Part shown: positions 41,633-49,413 of the stretch, piece by piece
Layout: every line of letters begins with the position of its first letter
How positions within the stretch are numbered: position 1 is the stretch's first letter
Assembly: GCA_045580325.1 (NCBI GenBank)
Contig: JAZNNR010000002.1
Location: 3,158 to 67,157, forward strand
DNA: 64,000 bases
DNA from: SIG672 sp045580325
GTDB taxonomy: Bacteria; Bacillota; Clostridia; Oscillospirales; CAG-272
Direction: 5' to 3'
Program-made: the position numbers and the translations under genes
The notes under the pieces: model-generated
What the model was told of the DNA's origin: nothing
The model's database searches: none
The model's input: only the letters and a program-made list of their open reading frames with translations

Positions 41633-41667
41633 TACAAATGAAAATCTTCCTTATATTATATATAATA

Positions 41668-41697
41668 AAGCCGACAGCTATAAGGTGCTGTCGGCTT
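41668..41697. terminator. Bidirectional terminator
   Basis: An 11-bp stem (AAGCCGACAGC / GCTGTCGGCTT, 8-base loop) is flanked by ACTTTTATTTA on the plus side and TTATTATATATA on the minus side, between the convergent pump-like and AbrB-type genes. Confidence 0.8.
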
Positions 41698-41705
41698 ACT
41701 TTTAT

Positions 41706-41948
41706 TTACTGCTTTGTGAGTTCATTTAAACAGTCGGGGCAGATTCTCTTGTCCTTGAAAAGGGTAAGATGTTCTGTGGCGTCGCAGAAAATGCAGGTTG
41801 GTGAGTATTTTCTGAAAACTATATTTTCTCCGTCTACGAATATTTCGAGAGGATCTCTTTCCTCTATTCCGAGCGTTTCGCGTATTTCTATTGGCAAAAC
41901 GATACGTCCAAGAGAGTCTATCTTACGAACAATTCCTGTTGCTTTCAT
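41706..41948 (-). CDS. AbrB/SpoVT-family regulator with C-terminal zinc motif
   Basis: An 80-residue DNA-binding protein. Residues 1-48 are the swapped-hairpin AbrB domain (MKATGIVRKIDSLGRIVLP, then LGIEERDPLEIFVD). The C-terminus adds CIFC (about 52-55) and CPDC (about 70-73), a likely zinc site, a form seen in clostridial transition-state regulators. Such proteins repress post-exponential genes, including sporulation genes. GGAGG lies before the ATG, and it has a strong promoter of its own (41984-42012). It is divergent from the S10 operon. Confidence 0.93.
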   Translation of the reverse strand: MKATGIVRKIDSLGRIVLPIEIRETLGIEERDPLEIFVDGENIVFRKYSPTCIFCDATEHLTLFKDKRICPDCLNELTKQ

Positions 41949-41983
41949 TACTTAACCTCCTTTCAACATCTGTTTTCAGACAT

Positions 41984-42012
41984 AATATACCATATTATCT
42001 TAAAAATGTCAA
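41984..42012 (-). promoter_or_regulatory. Promoter of the AbrB-type gene
   Basis: Minus strand TTGACA (42007-42012), 17-base spacer, TATATT (41984-41989), about 36 bases before the start codon. Confidence 0.85.
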
Positions 42013-42231
42013 TACTTTTTTTGATAAAAATGTCAAAAAAAGTAAATTTATCATAAATTTGGTTGTAAAAGGCGATTTAATGTTAAAAAATAGTGTTTGG
42101 TTTTTTGTAAAGAAAAACGGAAAATTTCGCGAAACGCACAAAAAAACGAAAAAAATTACTGTAAAGTGCCTAAAAATTGTAAATATTTTGTTAACTCGTG
42201 CGTTTTTTAGCAAAAAAATCGAGAGAAAATA

Positions 42232-42261
42232 TTGACAAATAATAATATTGTATGATATAAT
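42232..42261 (+). promoter_or_regulatory. Main promoter of the S10-spc-alpha ribosomal cluster
   Basis: TTGACA (42232-42237), 18-base spacer, TATAAT (42256-42261), perfect hexamers in a very AT-rich upstream region (possible UP element). It implies a leader of about 255 bases before rpsJ. Confidence 0.88.
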
Positions 42262-42523
42262 GGTCGAGCTTGATGCGCTGATGGCAGAGGTTGCCGCGAA
42301 AACGCGGGTAATTCTGCCGGAGTATGTCCGTATCAATCGGGCGAAACGGCACTTTGGAGCATCTGAAGCGGGTTTACAAATCTTAGTTTGACTTATTTTC
42401 CGGATTTTATGTGAAAGAGTTGCATCGCATGGATTCGGATTAACGCAAGGAAGGTTTGGAAACACACGGCAGAGTGTTACGAAGTCCGCCCTGCTTAACA
42501 TTAAATAAGGAGGAAAAAAGCAA
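42262..42523 (+). promoter_or_regulatory. Long structured leader of the S10 operon
   Basis: The leader is GC-richer than the DNA upstream. It can form a hairpin with GGCAGA / TCTGCC outside and CCGCG-AAAA-CGCGG inside (about 42283-42318), then GTCCG / CGGGC with a 7-base loop. A 43-codon frame starting with the ATG at 42260, inside the -10 box, runs through these structures to 42391. The S10 operon is autoregulated by L4 in gammaproteobacteria; whether this leader has such a role is unknown. Its 3' end carries AAGGAGG at 42507-42513 for rpsJ. Confidence 0.5.
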
Positions 42524-42835
42524 GTGGCAGTTAAAGAGAAGATCAGAATCAAACTCAAGAGTTACGACCACGCACTTATCGACCAGGCGGCAGAAAAGAT
42601 CGTTGAAACCGCTAAGAGAAACGGCTCGGAAGTTTCCGGACCTATTCCGCTTCCCACCGATAAGGAAGTAGTTACAATTCTTCGCGCTGTTCATAAGTAC
42701 AAGGATAGCCGCGAACAGTTTGAAACAAGAACTCACAAGAGACTCATTGACATAATCAAGCCCTCGCAGAAAGTAGTTGCGGCGCTTACGAGTCTTGAAC
42801 TTCCCGCAGGTGTAGAAATCGAAATTAAGCTTTAA
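42524..42835 (+). CDS. rpsJ: 30S ribosomal protein S10
   Basis: 103 residues, KIRIKLKSYDHALIDQAAEKI at the start (the S10 signature region) and the conserved THKRLIDI. S10 lies in the 30S head and also forms the antitermination complex with NusB. The start is GTG at 42524, 10 bases after AAGGAGG. It is the first gene of the cluster, behind a leader of about 255 bases, and is separated from rplC by a 77-base gap that contains GGCGAAAGTC-type short stems. Confidence 0.98.
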   Translation: MAVKEKIRIKLKSYDHALIDQAAEKIVETAKRNGSEVSGPIPLPTDKEVVTILRAVHKYKDSREQFETRTHKRLIDIIKPSQKVVAALTSLELPAGVEIEIKL

Positions 42836-42912
42836 TCGATCTCGCGCCTCTCGAAAGTTTTATGTCATGTTGGCGAAAGTCAACCAATAACTAAAACAGG
42901 AGGAAAAAACAA

Positions 42913-43557
42913 ATGAAAAAGGCCATTATAGGCAAGAAAATCGGTATGACACAGATCTTTGATGAAAAAGGCAACGTTATTCCGGTTACAGTAATCGAAG
43001 CAGGACCTTGCGTAGTATCGCAGGTCAAGACGGTTGAGACCGACGGATACGAAGCTATCCAGCTCGGATTTGAAGCCGTAGCACAGACAAAGAAGGGCGA
43101 GTACAAGGCAAACAAGCCTGAGCTCGGACACTTCAAGAAGAATGATCTCCAGCCCAAGAAGCATCTTAAGGAATTCCGCCTTGATGATATCTCCGGATAT
43201 AAAGTAGGCGATACCGTCACCGCTGATATTTTTGCAGCAGGTGAAAAGGTCGACGTTACCGGTATCACAAAGGGACACGGATACACAGGTGCGATCAAGA
43301 GATGGAATCTTCACAAGCTGAGAATGACTCACGGTGTCGGACCTGTTCACCGTCAGTCGGGTTCTATGGGTGTTATCGACCCTGCGAGAATCTTCAAGAA
43401 CAAGAAGATGGCAGGACAGTACGGTAACGAGCAGGTAACTGTTCTCAACCTCGACGTAGCAAAGATCGACGCCGAAAAGAATATAATCGCGGTAAAGGGC
43501 GCAGTTCCCGGAGCACGCGGCGGTATCGTATTCATTCGTAATACGGTTAAATCTTAA
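42913..43557 (+). CDS. rplC: 50S ribosomal protein L3
   Basis: 214 residues. The N-terminal KKAIIGKKIGMTQIFDEKG and the central loop with THGVGPVHRQSGSMG, which reaches the peptidyl-transferase centre, identify L3. One of the first proteins to bind 23S rRNA during assembly. AGGAGG lies 8 bases before the ATG; rplD follows after 19 bases. Confidence 0.99.
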   Translation: MKKAIIGKKIGMTQIFDEKGNVIPVTVIEAGPCVVSQVKTVETDGYEAIQLGFEAVAQTKKGEYKANKPELGHFKKNDLQPKKHLKEFRLDDISGYKVGDTVTADIFAAGEKVDVTGITKGHGYTGAIKRWNLHKLRMTHGVGPVHRQSGSMGVIDPARIFKNKKMAGQYGNEQVTVLNLDVAKIDAEKNIIAVKGAVPGARGGIVFIRNTVKS

Positions 43558-43576
43558 CGAAAGGGAGGAAATTACG

Positions 43577-44200
43577 ATGCCAAATTTGAAAATAGTTGAT
43601 ATGACCGGCAAAGAAGTCGGCACAATTGAACTTTCTGATGCAGTATTTGCGGCAGAACCTAATGCAGCAGTTCTTCACGCAGCAGTAAGAGGCTACCTTC
43701 TCAACCAGAGACAGGGAACACAGTCTACAAAGACTCGTTCCGAGGTTTCGGGCGGCGGTAAGAAGCCTTGGCGCCAGAAGGGCAGCGGTAGAGCAAGACA
43801 GGGATCCACACGTTCACCTCAGTGGACACACGGTGGTATCGCTCTTGGTCCGAAGCCTAGATCATATCGCGTAGAAATGAACAAGAAGACAAAGCGCGTA
43901 GCTATGATAAGCGCACTTTCCGCTAAGGTAGCGGCAAACGAAATGATCATTGTGGACAAGATCACTGCAGATGAGTACAAGACCAAGACAATGGTAAATA
44001 TGCTCGCAGCAGTTGGCGCAGGAAAGAAATCACTCGTTATTCTCTCCGAGAACAACAAGTTTGTAGTAAAATCCTTTGATAACATTCCCGGCGTAAAGAC
44101 AACGCCTTCCACAATCATCAGCGTGTATGACCTCGTTAACTGCGACACAGTAGTTGCAGATCAGACCGCAATCAAAACTATCGAGGAGGTATATAACTAA
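43577..44200 (+). CDS. rplD: 50S ribosomal protein L4
   Basis: 207 residues with the L4 tunnel loop (RSEVSGGGKKPWRQKGSGRARQ-type, seen as GGGKKPWRQKGSGRARQGS) and the typical N-terminus of MTGKEVG. It lines the exit tunnel with L22. In enterobacteria L4 also represses this operon through its leader; no equivalent can be proven here. Its stop overlaps the rplW start (TAATG). Confidence 0.99.
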   Translation: MPNLKIVDMTGKEVGTIELSDAVFAAEPNAAVLHAAVRGYLLNQRQGTQSTKTRSEVSGGGKKPWRQKGSGRARQGSTRSPQWTHGGIALGPKPRSYRVEMNKKTKRVAMISALSAKVAANEMIIVDKITADEYKTKTMVNMLAAVGAGKKSLVILSENNKFVVKSFDNIPGVKTTPSTIISVYDLVNCDTVVADQTAIKTIEEVYN

Positions 44201-44493
44201 TGAAGACAGTTTATGACATCATTCTTGCTCCCATCGTTACAGAAGCAAGTATGGACGGAATTGAAAATAAGAAGTATACCTTCAAGGTAAAGAAGGACGC
44301 AACAAAGCCCGAGATCGCTCACGCAGTTGAAGAGATCTTCAAGGTAAAGGTTGCAGACGTTAATACCATCAATATGAAGAAAAAGCCCAAAAGACTCGGT
44401 GTTCACTCGGGTTATACATCCGAATGGAAGAAGGCTATCGTTACTCTGACAGCTGATTCCAAGACCATTGAGTTCTTCGACGGCATGATTTAA
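44200..44493 (+). CDS. rplW: 50S ribosomal protein L23
   Basis: 97 residues: DIILAPIVTEASM at the start and YTFKVKKDATKPEIAHAVE, the L23 core. It sits at the tunnel exit and is the docking site for trigger factor and SRP. It overlaps the rplD stop by one base, which couples their translation. Confidence 0.98.
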   Translation: MKTVYDIILAPIVTEASMDGIENKKYTFKVKKDATKPEIAHAVEEIFKVKVADVNTINMKKKPKRLGVHSGYTSEWKKAIVTLTADSKTIEFFDGMI

Positions 44494-44507
44494 GGAGGAG
44501 TAAAGAA

Positions 44508-45338
44508 ATGGCAGCAAAAATTTATAAGCCTACTACTCCGGGCCGCAGACAGATGTCTGTTCCCTCATTTGATGAGGTTACAAAGAAGACTCCGGAAAAG
44601 AGCCTGCTTGACGTACAGAAGAAGCATGCCGGACGTAACAGCTACGGTAGAATCACAGTTCGTCATAAGGGTGGCGGAAACAGACAGAAGTACAGAATTA
44701 TCGACTTCAAGCGCGATACCGAAGCTCAGGCAAAGGTTATCGGCGTAGAGTACGATCCTAACAGAACATCTTATATCGCTCTCGTTGAGTATGAAGATAA
44801 GAAGAAGAGCTACATCATCGCTCCCGCAGGCGTAACAGACGGCGACATCATCGAAAACGGTGCAAATGCCGACATTAAGCCCGGTAACACACTTCCTATC
44901 GCTAACATTCCTGTTGGTATCTTCATTCACAACATCGAGCTTTATCCCGGAAAGGGCGGTCAGCTCGTTCGTAGCGCGGGCGCAGCTGCACAGCTCATGG
45001 CAAAGGAAAACGGAATGGCACAGGTCAGACTTCCCTCCGGTGAAGTAAGACTTATCAGACTTGACTGTAAGGCAACGATCGGTCAGGTAGGTAACATTGA
45101 ACACGACACAGTTAAGATCGGTAAAGCAGGTAGAAAGCGCCATATGGGTATCCGTCCCACAGTTCGCGGTTCTGTAATGAACCCCTGCGATCACCCTCAC
45201 GGTGGTGGTGAAGGACGTTCCCCTATCGGTCGTCCCGGACCTGTAACACCTTGGGGCAAGCCTGCTCTCGGATATAAGACGAGAAACAAGAAGGCAAGAA
45301 CCGAAAAGTTCATTGTTAAACACAAGAACGGCAAATAA
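44508..45338 (+). CDS. rplB: 50S ribosomal protein L2
   Basis: 276 residues. GRITVRHKGGGNRQKYRIID near 45-65 and the C-terminal DHPHGGGEGRSPIGRPGP, which contains the conserved His near the peptidyl-transferase centre, identify L2. Needed for subunit association. AAGGAGGAG lies 8 bases before the ATG, and rpsS follows after 17 bases. Confidence 0.99.
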   Translation: MAAKIYKPTTPGRRQMSVPSFDEVTKKTPEKSLLDVQKKHAGRNSYGRITVRHKGGGNRQKYRIIDFKRDTEAQAKVIGVEYDPNRTSYIALVEYEDKKKSYIIAPAGVTDGDIIENGANADIKPGNTLPIANIPVGIFIHNIELYPGKGGQLVRSAGAAAQLMAKENGMAQVRLPSGEVRLIRLDCKATIGQVGNIEHDTVKIGKAGRKRHMGIRPTVRGSVMNPCDHPHGGGEGRSPIGRPGPVTPWGKPALGYKTRNKKARTEKFIVKHKNGK

Positions 45339-45355
45339 GAAGGAGGCATAAATAG

Positions 45356-45631
45356 ATGAGCAGAAGCCTGAAAAAGAGCCCTTATGTAGAGGCAAAGCTT
45401 TATAAGCGCATTGTGGCTATGAATGAGAGCGGCGATAAGAAAGTTCTTAAGACATGGTCAAGAGCCTCCACAATTTACCCCGACTTTGTCGGACACACAA
45501 TTGCCGTACACGACGGCAGAAAGCATATCCCGGTATATATTATCGAAGATATGGTAGGACACAAGCTTGGTGAGTTCGCTCCGACAAGAACCTTTAAGGG
45601 ACACGCCGGATCCAAGACCACTAAGAAATAA
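45356..45631 (+). CDS. rpsS: 30S ribosomal protein S19
   Basis: 91 residues, starting SRSLKKSPYV and with the conserved TWSRASTIYPDFVGHTIAVH-type core and KLGEFAPTRTF. It binds 16S rRNA in the 30S head with S13. AAGGAGG precedes the ATG at 10 bases; rplV follows after 22 bases. Confidence 0.99.
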   Translation: MSRSLKKSPYVEAKLYKRIVAMNESGDKKVLKTWSRASTIYPDFVGHTIAVHDGRKHIPVYIIEDMVGHKLGEFAPTRTFKGHAGSKTTKK

Positions 45632-45653
45632 TTGAAGGGAGGAAATTTGAACA

Positions 45654-45995
45654 ATGGAAGTTAATGAAGCAAAAGCATATCTCAAATTTGTGAGAATTAC
45701 TCCCCGTAAGGTTCAGATCGTTCTCGACCTTATTCGTGGAAAAAATGCCAAGGAAGCAATGGCTATCCTTAATCATACACAGAGAGGCGCATCGCCGCTG
45801 GTTGCAAAGCTCCTTAAGAGCGCTATGGCAAACGCAGAGCACAATTTCCAGATGAATACAGATAACCTGTACGTATCTCAGTGCTTCGTATGCCCCGGAC
45901 CTACTCTCAAGAGAGGTCAGGCAAGAGGTAGAGGCGGATATGACCGTCTTCTCAAGAGAACCAGCCATGTTACCATCGCTGTAAAAGAGAAATAA
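45654..45995 (+). CDS. rplV: 50S ribosomal protein L22
   Basis: 113 residues with AKAYLKFVRITPRKVQIVLDL at the start and the long beta-hairpin that lines the exit tunnel (CPGPTLKRGQARGRG, RTSHVTIAV). A common site of macrolide-resistance changes; nothing unusual is seen in the hairpin. Followed by rpsC after 20 bases. Confidence 0.99.
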   Translation: MEVNEAKAYLKFVRITPRKVQIVLDLIRGKNAKEAMAILNHTQRGASPLVAKLLKSAMANAEHNFQMNTDNLYVSQCFVCPGPTLKRGQARGRGGYDRLLKRTSHVTIAVKEK

Positions 45996-46015
45996 TTGAA
46001 GGAGGTTAATGCTGA

Positions 46016-46846
46016 ATGGGTCAGAAAGTTAATCCGCACGGTCTTCGTGTCGGAGTTATAAAGAACTGGGATTCCAGATGGTACGAAAAAGATGAAAAGT
46101 TCGGCGATACACTCGTATCCGACTACAAAATCAGAAAGTACATTCTGGAGAAATTCAAGGAAAGCGGCGTACCGAAGGTAGAAATCGAACGCGACGCTTC
46201 CAGAATCAGAGTATTTATCTACTGCGCAAAGCCCGGTACTGTAATCGGTAAGGGCGGCACAGAAATCGAAAAGATCAAGGCTACCATCGAAAAGATGGCA
46301 GGCAAGCCCGCTTCGGTTAACGTAATCGAAGTAAGACAGCCCGACCTTAACGCACAGCTCGTTGCAGAATCGATCGCTTCTCAGATCGAGCGCAGAATCA
46401 GTTTCCGCCGCGCAATGAAGCAGTCTATCGGAAGAACAATGCGTCTCGGCGCAAAGGGAATCAAGATCATGTGCTCGGGACGTCTTGGCGGCGCAGAAAT
46501 CGCAAGAAGCGAACAGTATCACGAAGGTACAATTCCGCTTCAGACACTCAGAGCTGATATCGAATACGGCTTTGCAGAAGCACACACAACTTACGGTAAG
46601 ATCGGTATAAAGGTTTGGATCTTCAAGGGAGAAGTTCTTCCGGATGTTAAGAAGAAGTTCACAACGATCCGCACAGATATGAACCCTGCAAGACCTGATC
46701 GCCGTGATCGCAAGCCCGGCGAACGCCGCGGAGATCGTCGCGACGGAGACCGTCGTCCTCAGAACCGTGGACAGAATCGCGGACAGGGAAACCGTCCCGC
46801 ATTCCAGGGCAGAAACAATGCTGGTAAAGAGGGGGGCAACAAATAA
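46016..46846 (+). CDS. rpsC: 30S ribosomal protein S3 with extended basic tail
   Basis: 276 residues. The N-terminal GQKVNPHGLRVGVIKNWDS, the KH domain motif GTVIGKGGTEIEK (about 74), and the C-terminal domain are typical of S3. The usual length is 210-235. The last 50 residues here are an Arg/Asp/Gly/Asn-rich low-complexity tail (RRDRKPGERRGDRRDGDRRP and QNRGQNRGQGNRP), absent from model S3 proteins but seen in parts of the clostridia. S3 is at the mRNA entry channel. Overlaps rplP by one base. Confidence 0.98.
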   Translation: MGQKVNPHGLRVGVIKNWDSRWYEKDEKFGDTLVSDYKIRKYILEKFKESGVPKVEIERDASRIRVFIYCAKPGTVIGKGGTEIEKIKATIEKMAGKPASVNVIEVRQPDLNAQLVAESIASQIERRISFRRAMKQSIGRTMRLGAKGIKIMCSGRLGGAEIARSEQYHEGTIPLQTLRADIEYGFAEAHTTYGKIGIKVWIFKGEVLPDVKKKFTTIRTDMNPARPDRRDRKPGERRGDRRDGDRRPQNRGQNRGQGNRPAFQGRNNAGKEGGNK

Positions 46847-47277
46847 TGTTAATGCCGAAGAGAGTTAAGTATAGACGTGTACAGCGCGGCAGACTCAAGG
46901 GAAAAGCAACGCGCGGAAATACACTGGCATACGGAAGCTACGGTCTTGTTGCTCTTGAACCCGCATGGATCACAAGCAATCAGATCGAGGCAGCCCGTAT
47001 CGCAATGACCAGATACATCCGCCGTGGCGGTAAGGTCTGGATCAAGATTTTCCCCGACAAGCCTATCACAGAGAAGCCCGCTGAAACTCGAATGGGTTCC
47101 GGTAAGGGTTCACCTGAATACTGGGTAGCAGTTGTAAAGCCCGGTAGAATAATGTTCGAGATGGACGGAGTTGCTCCTGAAATCGCAAAGGAAGCAATGC
47201 GTCTTGCATCTCACAAGCTGCCGATTAAGTGTAAGTTTGTCATGAAAGAAACAAACGATGTTGTTGAGGAGGGATAA
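46846..47277 (+). CDS. rplP: 50S ribosomal protein L16
   Basis: 143 residues, starting MLMPKRVKYRRVQRGRLKG, with the conserved ITSNQIEAARIAMTR and GSGKGSPEYWVAVVKPGR loop that touches the A-site region. Start ATG 46846 overlaps the rpsC stop (TAATG). rpmC follows after 2 bases. Confidence 0.99.
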   Translation: MLMPKRVKYRRVQRGRLKGKATRGNTLAYGSYGLVALEPAWITSNQIEAARIAMTRYIRRGGKVWIKIFPDKPITEKPAETRMGSGKGSPEYWVAVVKPGRIMFEMDGVAPEIAKEAMRLASHKLPIKCKFVMKETNDVVEEG

Positions 47278-47279
47278 AC

Positions 47280-47471
47280 GTGAAGGCAAGTGAAATCAGA
47301 AAAATGAGCGTTGAAGAGCTTGAAAAAGAGCTTGCAGGACTCAAAGAAGAACTGTTTAACCTGCGCTTTAAGCACGCTATAAACCAACTCGACAATCCCC
47401 ACAAGATAGCTGATGTCAGGAAGGATATTGCTCGCGTTATGACTATTCTTCATGAAATGAAGGCACAGTGA
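47280..47471 (+). CDS. rpmC: 50S ribosomal protein L29
   Basis: 63 residues, two helices, with the motif FNLRFKHAINQLDNPHKI typical of L29. The start is GTG at 47280, two bases after the rplP stop, so it likely depends on translational coupling. It sits next to L23 at the tunnel exit. Confidence 0.98.
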   Translation: MKASEIRKMSVEELEKELAGLKEELFNLRFKHAINQLDNPHKIADVRKDIARVMTILHEMKAQ

Positions 47472-47490
47472 GCAGGAAGGAGATACAGTC

Positions 47491-47757
47491 GTGATGGAAG
47501 CAACAGCGCGCAATCTGCGCAAGACCAGAGTAGGAAAAGTTGTAAGCAATGCAATGAATAAGACAATCGTAGTTGCAATCGAAGACAACGTAAAGCATCC
47601 TAAATATGGAAAAATTATAAAGCACACACTTAAGGTACACGCACACGACGAAAACAATCAGTGCGATGTCGGTGATAAGGTACTCATTATGGAAACAAGA
47701 CCGCTTTCCGCTACAAAGAGATGGCGTCTTGTTGAAATAATCGAAAAGGTTAAGTAA
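47491..47757 (+). CDS. rpsQ: 30S ribosomal protein S17
   Basis: 88 residues with RKTRVGKVVSNAMNKTIVV-type start (here LRKTRVGKVVS) and the OB-fold core ending in ETRPLSATKRWRLVEIIEK. A primary 16S rRNA-binding protein. GTG 47491 lies 8 bases after AAGGAG; the ATG right after it is an alternative. rplN follows after 50 bases. Confidence 0.98.
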   Translation: MMEATARNLRKTRVGKVVSNAMNKTIVVAIEDNVKHPKYGKIIKHTLKVHAHDENNQCDVGDKVLIMETRPLSATKRWRLVEIIEKVK

Positions 47758-47807
47758 ACACAGTAGATACAACCAAGATTGTATTGAAATAAGGAGGAAA
47801 ACGCACA

Positions 47808-48176
47808 GTGATACAACAGCAGTCATATATGAAAGTCGCTGACAACACCGGTGCGAAGGAGCTTATGTGTATACGAGTACTCGGTGGTACCGGCAGAAGA
47901 TACGCCGGCATCGGAGACGTCGTAGTAGCATCCGTTAAAAAGGTAGCTCCCGGTGGACAGGTAAAGAAGGGCGAAGTTGTTAAGGCTGTTATCGTAAGAA
48001 CAGTCAAGGGCGTTAAGCGCGCCGATGGCAGCTACGTTCGTTTCGATGATAACGCAGCGGTTATCATAAGAGAAGATAAAAACCCCAGAGGAACCCGTAT
48101 TTTTGGGCCTGTGGCAAGAGAGCTTCGTGAAAAGGATTATCTTAAGATCCTTTCGCTCGCTCCCGAAGTACTTTAA
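47808..48176 (+). CDS. rplN: 50S ribosomal protein L14
   Basis: 122 residues with the L14 hallmarks DNTGAKELMCIRVLGG and the C-terminal RIFGPVARELREKDYLKILSLAPEVL split by LR. It binds at the subunit interface (bridge B8) and receives the silencing factor RsfS. The start is GTG at 47808, 10 bases after AAGGAGG. Confidence 0.99.
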   Translation: MIQQQSYMKVADNTGAKELMCIRVLGGTGRRYAGIGDVVVASVKKVAPGGQVKKGEVVKAVIVRTVKGVKRADGSYVRFDDNAAVIIREDKNPRGTRIFGPVARELREKDYLKILSLAPEVL

Positions 48177-48191
48177 GGAGGTATCGTCAAT

Positions 48192-48581
48192 ATGGCAAGA
48201 ATGCATGTAAAAACTGGTGATATCGTAGTAGTACGCGTGGGCGATTACAAGGATAAGTGGAAGACCAGCGAAGACAAAGAAGGCAACGAAACCAAGAAGG
48301 AACGCAAGACCGCAAAGGTTATCGCAGTTTCTCCCGAAGAAGGAAAGGTTATCGTTGAAAACGTAAACAAGGCAAGCAAGCACGTAAAGGCAAGAAGACA
48401 GGGCGAACAGTCTGCTATCGTTAAGGTAGATGCTCCCGTATACGCTTGCAAGGTACAGCTTTACTGCCCCAAGTGCGACAAGGGCGTTAGAACTCATATC
48501 GAAGTAATCGACGGAAAGAAAGTACGCGTATGCTCCGGTAAGAAGGCTGACGGAACACCTTGCGGACATCAGTTTGACTAA
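48192..48581 (+). CDS. rplX: 50S ribosomal protein L24, with KOW insertion and cysteine pairs
   Basis: 129 residues, longer than the usual 100-115. The N-terminal KOW domain begins VKTGDIVVVRVGDYKDKW, but the normal short loop KGKxGKV is replaced by a charged insertion (about 22-38, with SEDKEGNETKKER). The C-terminal half has C92-x2-C95 and C114-x9-C124 followed by GHQFD, a possible zinc site not found in model L24. L24 starts 50S assembly and lies near the tunnel exit. Position between rplN and rplE confirms the identity. Confidence 0.96.
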   Translation: MARMHVKTGDIVVVRVGDYKDKWKTSEDKEGNETKKERKTAKVIAVSPEEGKVIVENVNKASKHVKARRQGEQSAIVKVDAPVYACKVQLYCPKCDKGVRTHIEVIDGKKVRVCSGKKADGTPCGHQFD

Positions 48582-48597
48582 GGAGGAGTAGTGAACA

Positions 48598-49137
48598 ATG
48601 GCTAGACTTAGAGAAACATATAAGAATGAAATTGCTCCTGCTCTTATGAAGAAATTTGAGTACAAGAGCGTAATGCAGATTCCGAAGCTCGACAAGGTCG
48701 TAGTTAACGTTGGAGCAGGAGATGCAAAGGACAACGCTAAGGTAATTGATACAATTATTGAAGAACTCACCCAGATCACAGGTCAGAAGGCAGTTCCGAC
48801 ATACGCACGTAAGTCGGTATCTAACTTCAAGCTTCGTCAGGGAATGAAGATCGGCGCAAAGGTTACTCTCAGAGGCGAGATTATGTATGAGTTTGTAGAC
48901 AGACTCTTCAACTTTGCACTCCCCAGAGTACGCGACTTCAAGGGTATCAACCCCGATGGCTTTGACGGCAGAGGAAACTACTCTCTCGGACTTAAAGAGC
49001 AGCTTATATTCCCCGAAATCGAGTACGATAAGATCGACAAGATTCGCGGTATGGATATAGCATTCGTTACAACGGCAAAAACCGATGATGAAGCAAGAGA
49101 ACTTCTTCGTCAGCTCGGCGCACCGTTCGCTAAATAA
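48598..49137 (+). CDS. rplE: 50S ribosomal protein L5
   Basis: 179 residues. Conserved NVGAGDAK, KSVSNFKLRQGMKIGAKVTL and FVDRLFNFALPRVRDFKGI are L5 signatures. It forms the central protuberance with 5S rRNA and L18. AAGGAGGAG lies 10 bases before the ATG; rpsN follows after 15 bases. Confidence 0.99.
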   Translation: MARLRETYKNEIAPALMKKFEYKSVMQIPKLDKVVVNVGAGDAKDNAKVIDTIIEELTQITGQKAVPTYARKSVSNFKLRQGMKIGAKVTLRGEIMYEFVDRLFNFALPRVRDFKGINPDGFDGRGNYSLGLKEQLIFPEIEYDKIDKIRGMDIAFVTTAKTDDEARELLRQLGAPFAK

Positions 49138-49152
49138 TGGAGGATAGAAGAG

Positions 49153-49338
49153 ATGGCAAAAACATCAATGAAAATTAAGCAGCAGAGACCGCAGAAGTTC
49201 TCCACTCGTGAGTACAACAGATGCAAAATCTGCGGCCGTCCCCATGCTTATATGCGTAAGTACGGAATTTGCCGTATTTGCTTCAGAGAACTCGCTTACA
49301 AGGGCGAAATTCCCGGAGTAAAGAAAGCATCCTGGTAA
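49153..49338 (+). CDS. rpsN: 30S ribosomal protein S14, zinc-binding type
   Basis: 61 residues, the short C+ form with two CxxC pairs (CKICGRPHAYMRKYGICRIC), as in Bacillus RpsN type Z. It binds zinc and lies in the 30S head. The 136-base gap after it, before rpsH, is the longest within this half of the cluster and is annotated separately. Confidence 0.98.
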   Translation: MAKTSMKIKQQRPQKFSTREYNRCKICGRPHAYMRKYGICRICFRELAYKGEIPGVKKASW

Positions 49339-49340
49339 TT

Positions 49341-49413
49341 GACGGACAATTATCTCGGAGAAAGTTATTAAACTCCGTCTTATCGGAAGGAAAGCAATGC
49401 TTTAACCGCCGAT
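49341..49413 (+). ncRNA. Possible structured mRNA element between rpsN and rpsH
   Basis: Two features stand out in the 136-base gap. GACGGA (49341-49346) can pair with TCCGTC (49374-49379), while CGGAG (49356-49360) can pair with CTCCG (49373-49377); the two pairings exclude each other. A bulged hairpin follows at 49382-49413: ATCGG/CCGAT, GG/CC, AAAGC/GCTTT around loop AAT. The rpsH ribosome site (AGGAGG) is about 50 bases further on. Autoregulatory RNA is an inference. Confidence 0.3.

Noticed and set aside
42271..42320. Hammerhead-like CTGATGG sequence in the S10 leader
   Set aside because: The CUGAUGA core is not matched exactly and the GAAA and cleavage-site strands cannot be placed; a chance match is likely.
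45917..46585. Antisense open frames under rplV, rpsC and other ribosomal genes
   Set aside because: Same cause; composition is biased and no start site is supported. The sense frames are certain.
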